DNA from: Pelargonium tetragonum
Taxonomy: Eukaryota; Streptophyta; Magnoliopsida; Geraniales; Geraniaceae
Length of the DNA: 64,000 nt
Assembly (NCBI GenBank): GCA_036897445.1
Contig: JAYMTL010000038.1
Coordinates: 62,001-126,000, forward strand
Direction of reading: 5' to 3'
The translations under genes and the position numbers were made by a program. The notes beneath the pieces are model-generated. The model searched no databases, was not told the DNA's origin, and saw nothing but the letters and a program-made list of their open reading frames with translations. Of the stretch, positions 61,504-64,000 are shown piece by piece. The number at the start of each line of letters is the position of its first letter. Position 1 is the stretch's first letter.

Positions 61504-64000
61504 TTACTAATTCCTAACAACAAGGCCGTTCTAATAAAGAAACCCGCTTATTTTTATAATTACAAATCAGTGATTTAATTAGTAAGCTCCCTAATTTACA
61601 AAGTTCTAATATGACCCGCTTTTACTTTGAATTTTAAGGATCCTATATCTCAGGAGTACTACAGAATCTTTTATACCGGTATTAAGTCTTATTATATTAT
61701 AAAGATATTATAAAGGGTCGAAACTGCTATAATAATTTTGCTAATTTCCAAAAAGGGGCTTGCTTGAGGAATTTTGCAAAAGGCTCCTGGGGTTTTTCTA
61801 CGATTTCAATATATAATAAAGATTGTACTCTGGTTAAGACAGAGACTCCTTTTTGACCTGATATTAAGTAAATACGAGTTCTAAAATAGGTATTTAATTT
61901 TTAGTCGTCTACCTTTATAATTAAGGGAATTTCCATCCTTAATAATTTAGAGTACTCAGCAGAAGTTTGGTGTGTATAGAGGAAGAATCATTTCTTAATG
62001 CAAAGCTAGGAAATAGGTCTAGGGTTTCCTGTTACAACGCGTTATGAACTCGTCAAGGGTAAGATTCGCACATTAAGATTTTGGTTAGTTTGTTATCCCT
62101 CGCAAAAGGTACCTCGTTAAAAAAGAGTTTTTCTTTTTGAGTTAAAATTTGGGTTTTGGGCTAAAAGGAAGCCTTTTCTATATTCTATATCAAGAAAAGC
62201 AGGAATTTGAAATTAAGTAGAAATGACATGGGTTACCCTCTAAATCTTTGGTTATAATATAGAAGATAAAATCTCAAAAACAAAGGAAGAGAAGAGTGGA
62301 TGGCAACAACTTCTTTTGAAAAAGAAATTCTAATTTTTAGTTTGACTGGATATAAATACTTCAAGAGTTAGGGGAGTCTCTAGGTTTTTGAAAAAGAACT
62401 ACAGTTTTCACATATACATATATATATTTGAGGTTTCATTTGAAAGAGTGCTCTGTTAATGAATATTTACACTACTGTACACCCAGCGCTAGCCTGTGCT
62501 AATTAGGTCTTTTTAAATTATAGGTTACACAAGAGCTTCTTAGAGAAATTGCACTAAAATCAATAACATTAAAGTGTGCCTAAGCCATTCCGCATGGAGC
62601 AAAAGCAAGTTAAAAAAAGGACTCATAGTAACGATTAAGCCTAAAAGCGAGAACCTCTTCAGAAAATACTGTATTTGTAAGACAATGACAACAAAAGTAT
62701 ACTAAGGGGGTAAAGAGCTTCTATTCTCAAGTATAAAGGAAATCCACCTTAGCAGAGTTGGACTTAATACAAACAGGGGAAACTAATGAGAAAGATGATT
62801 GCTCTCGAAGCTTTAGCTTGGCTTAAAATTGAATATAATAAGGGTCCGCTAAAATCAAAAACAAGGCAGGGTTTTCCTTAGTTTTTAGAACAGTTAAAAG
62901 AAAATAAGACTTTAGTATACTATGATATAACGCTAGCCCCTTTTAAATTACATTTGAAAGCTCTATAGAAGTCCTTGTTAGTTCATTTTTGAACGAGATC
63001 TCTCTTCTTATTCTAATCTAAAGAAGTTTTCCAGTAACTGAGAATTTCGCTTTAGTATTCCCGTATTAGGTAAGAGAAAACTCCATATTTCTAGAAAAGC
63101 GGGTACAATTTAAACGGATAGACTGTGGTTTTAGGGGTACTATATAAAACGACTAAACTTCGTGCTGTGAGAGTTTGCGGGGCTACTTATATCTATTAGG
63201 GTTTTTCTAATATGAGGGACCCGCGTTGAAAATTCCCAAAACTAATGTCAATTAGCCTTTTTTTTTGCTTCTACAAGGAGCTTTAGAAAAGATTTTGCAA
63301 AAAGGGGTCTCGATTTATAATAAAAGTTAGATAGTAGCAGACAAGTAGGATTCTCTTAAGTTGTTAGACGCCCCTCTGAAACTTAGAAAAGTAAAGAGTA
63401 CTCGCAAAGCGCAATCGGATAAGTATTATAAACGTAAGCTGCGGTATAAAGTATAGAAAAAAGCGAATTTTCCAAACCTGAATTTTTTACTAAGTTAGTA
63501 GGAGCTGTCCGGGGTCAAAAATGTAAGCTTGCTTTGGCTTTTACTTATATAGATTTCAAAACTACAACTGAATATTATTCAGAGAGAGGCTTTGGTGAAG
63601 AAAGACTCCGAAATTTTTTTCTTTATTAACTCTATTTGTAGTCATTTTATTGGATTTGGTGTTTCTTTCAGTTAGTTCTCACTGGGCATGACTTTTATTA
63701 AAAATAAGGGTTGATACTTAAACCTCAATATACTTTTCTGAAAATTGTATTGTGAAGACTTTCTTCTAGCCAGAATATCTATTTTATATAGTGCACCTTA
63801 AATCTTAACTCACGCTGAAACATTGAATATTCCCTCTATAAAGAAAAAGGGGCTGTCTTAAAACTTTGACTTTAAAGTTAGGCATTAAACTTTAATTTAT
63901 TCCACCTATCCTACTAAAAAAAGGGGGTAATTGCGGGCACTATTTACATTACCGCGGGTGCTCCCAGAGCTTTTAGGGCTCTCTTTTTATGCATTAGGTT

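Larger units (their letters stand above)
45208..64000. other. Non-coding AT-rich stretch with tRNA-like relics
   Basis: Ten short frames of 60-70 codons occur, all unrecognised. The stretch holds tRNA-like pieces at 45787-45859, 48831-48861, 49096-49179, 55218-55259 and 59711-59784, G/C-core motifs at 50666, 55495 and 61490, and the perfect hairpin at 57333-57365. The last 4 kb shows nothing beyond AT-rich spacer with more G/C cores. Confidence 0.6.

Noticed and set aside
1-64000. CRISPR arrays, LTR pairs, insertion-sequence ends and virus-like elements
   Set aside because: No regularly spaced repeats, no long terminal repeats, no polymerase, capsid or integrase motifs were seen in any frame that I read.

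Overview
This window is about 35% G+C by eye and contains no gene that I can defend. No open frame exceeds 121 codons on either strand. The stop density I counted by hand in the first 360 bases (13 TAA, 15 TAG, 5 TGA on the plus strand) predicts a longest chance frame of roughly 100 codons in 64 kb, so the open frames are near what random sequence would give. I see no rRNA, no CRISPR array, no insertion-sequence ends, no LTRs and no intact transposon or virus-like element.

The best-supported feature is a decayed glutamine tRNA at 7093-7164. It aligns without gaps to the plant/algal-mitochondrial type trnQ(UUG) as I remember it, but its T stem is ruined and its anticodon position reads ATG. 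Weaker tRNA-like relics occur at 237-281, 23120-23195 (minus), 45787-45859, 48831-48861, 49096-49179 (minus), 55218-55259 and 59711-59784. Two of these (237-281 and 55218-55259) are compact hairpins that keep an acceptor-like stem and a T-loop-like sequence but have no room for an anticodon arm. This points to a bloated, gene-poor organellar (mitochondrion-like) spacer, or to nuclear DNA that has absorbed such sequence. A competing reading is an AT-rich nuclear isochore whose transposon remnants were degraded by C-to-T mutation (RIP in fungi): TpA exceeds ApT in the lines I counted, TAG and CTA are very common, and some purine-rich patches look like decayed Lys-rich coding sequence. I cannot decide between these from the sequence alone.

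Layout: 1-7 kb holds a compact tRNA-like hairpin, a perfect (GTTAA)15 microsatellite, a TAG-punctuated frame and the first copy of a 43-base dispersed repeat. 7-19 kb holds the trnQ relic and a 19-base exact repeat pair. 19-32 kb holds the first member of a Lys-rich repeat family, one arm of a 26-base hairpin repeat, a minus-strand tRNA-like relic, a TAG-only frame and a terminator-like hairpin. 32-46 kb holds a 203-codon TAA-free frame, the second copies of the 43-base and 26-base repeats, the third Lys-rich member and another tRNA-like relic. 46-64 kb holds further tRNA-like pieces and the cleanest structure in the window, a perfect 13-bp hairpin at 57333-57365.

Throughout, short G/C-rich cores (often A-run, G3-6, CTCCT or its reverse complement) punctuate the AT-rich background, recalling the GC clusters of some organellar genomes. 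No set of genes working together can be described. The interest lies in the tRNA-like relics, the hairpins and the dispersed short repeats.
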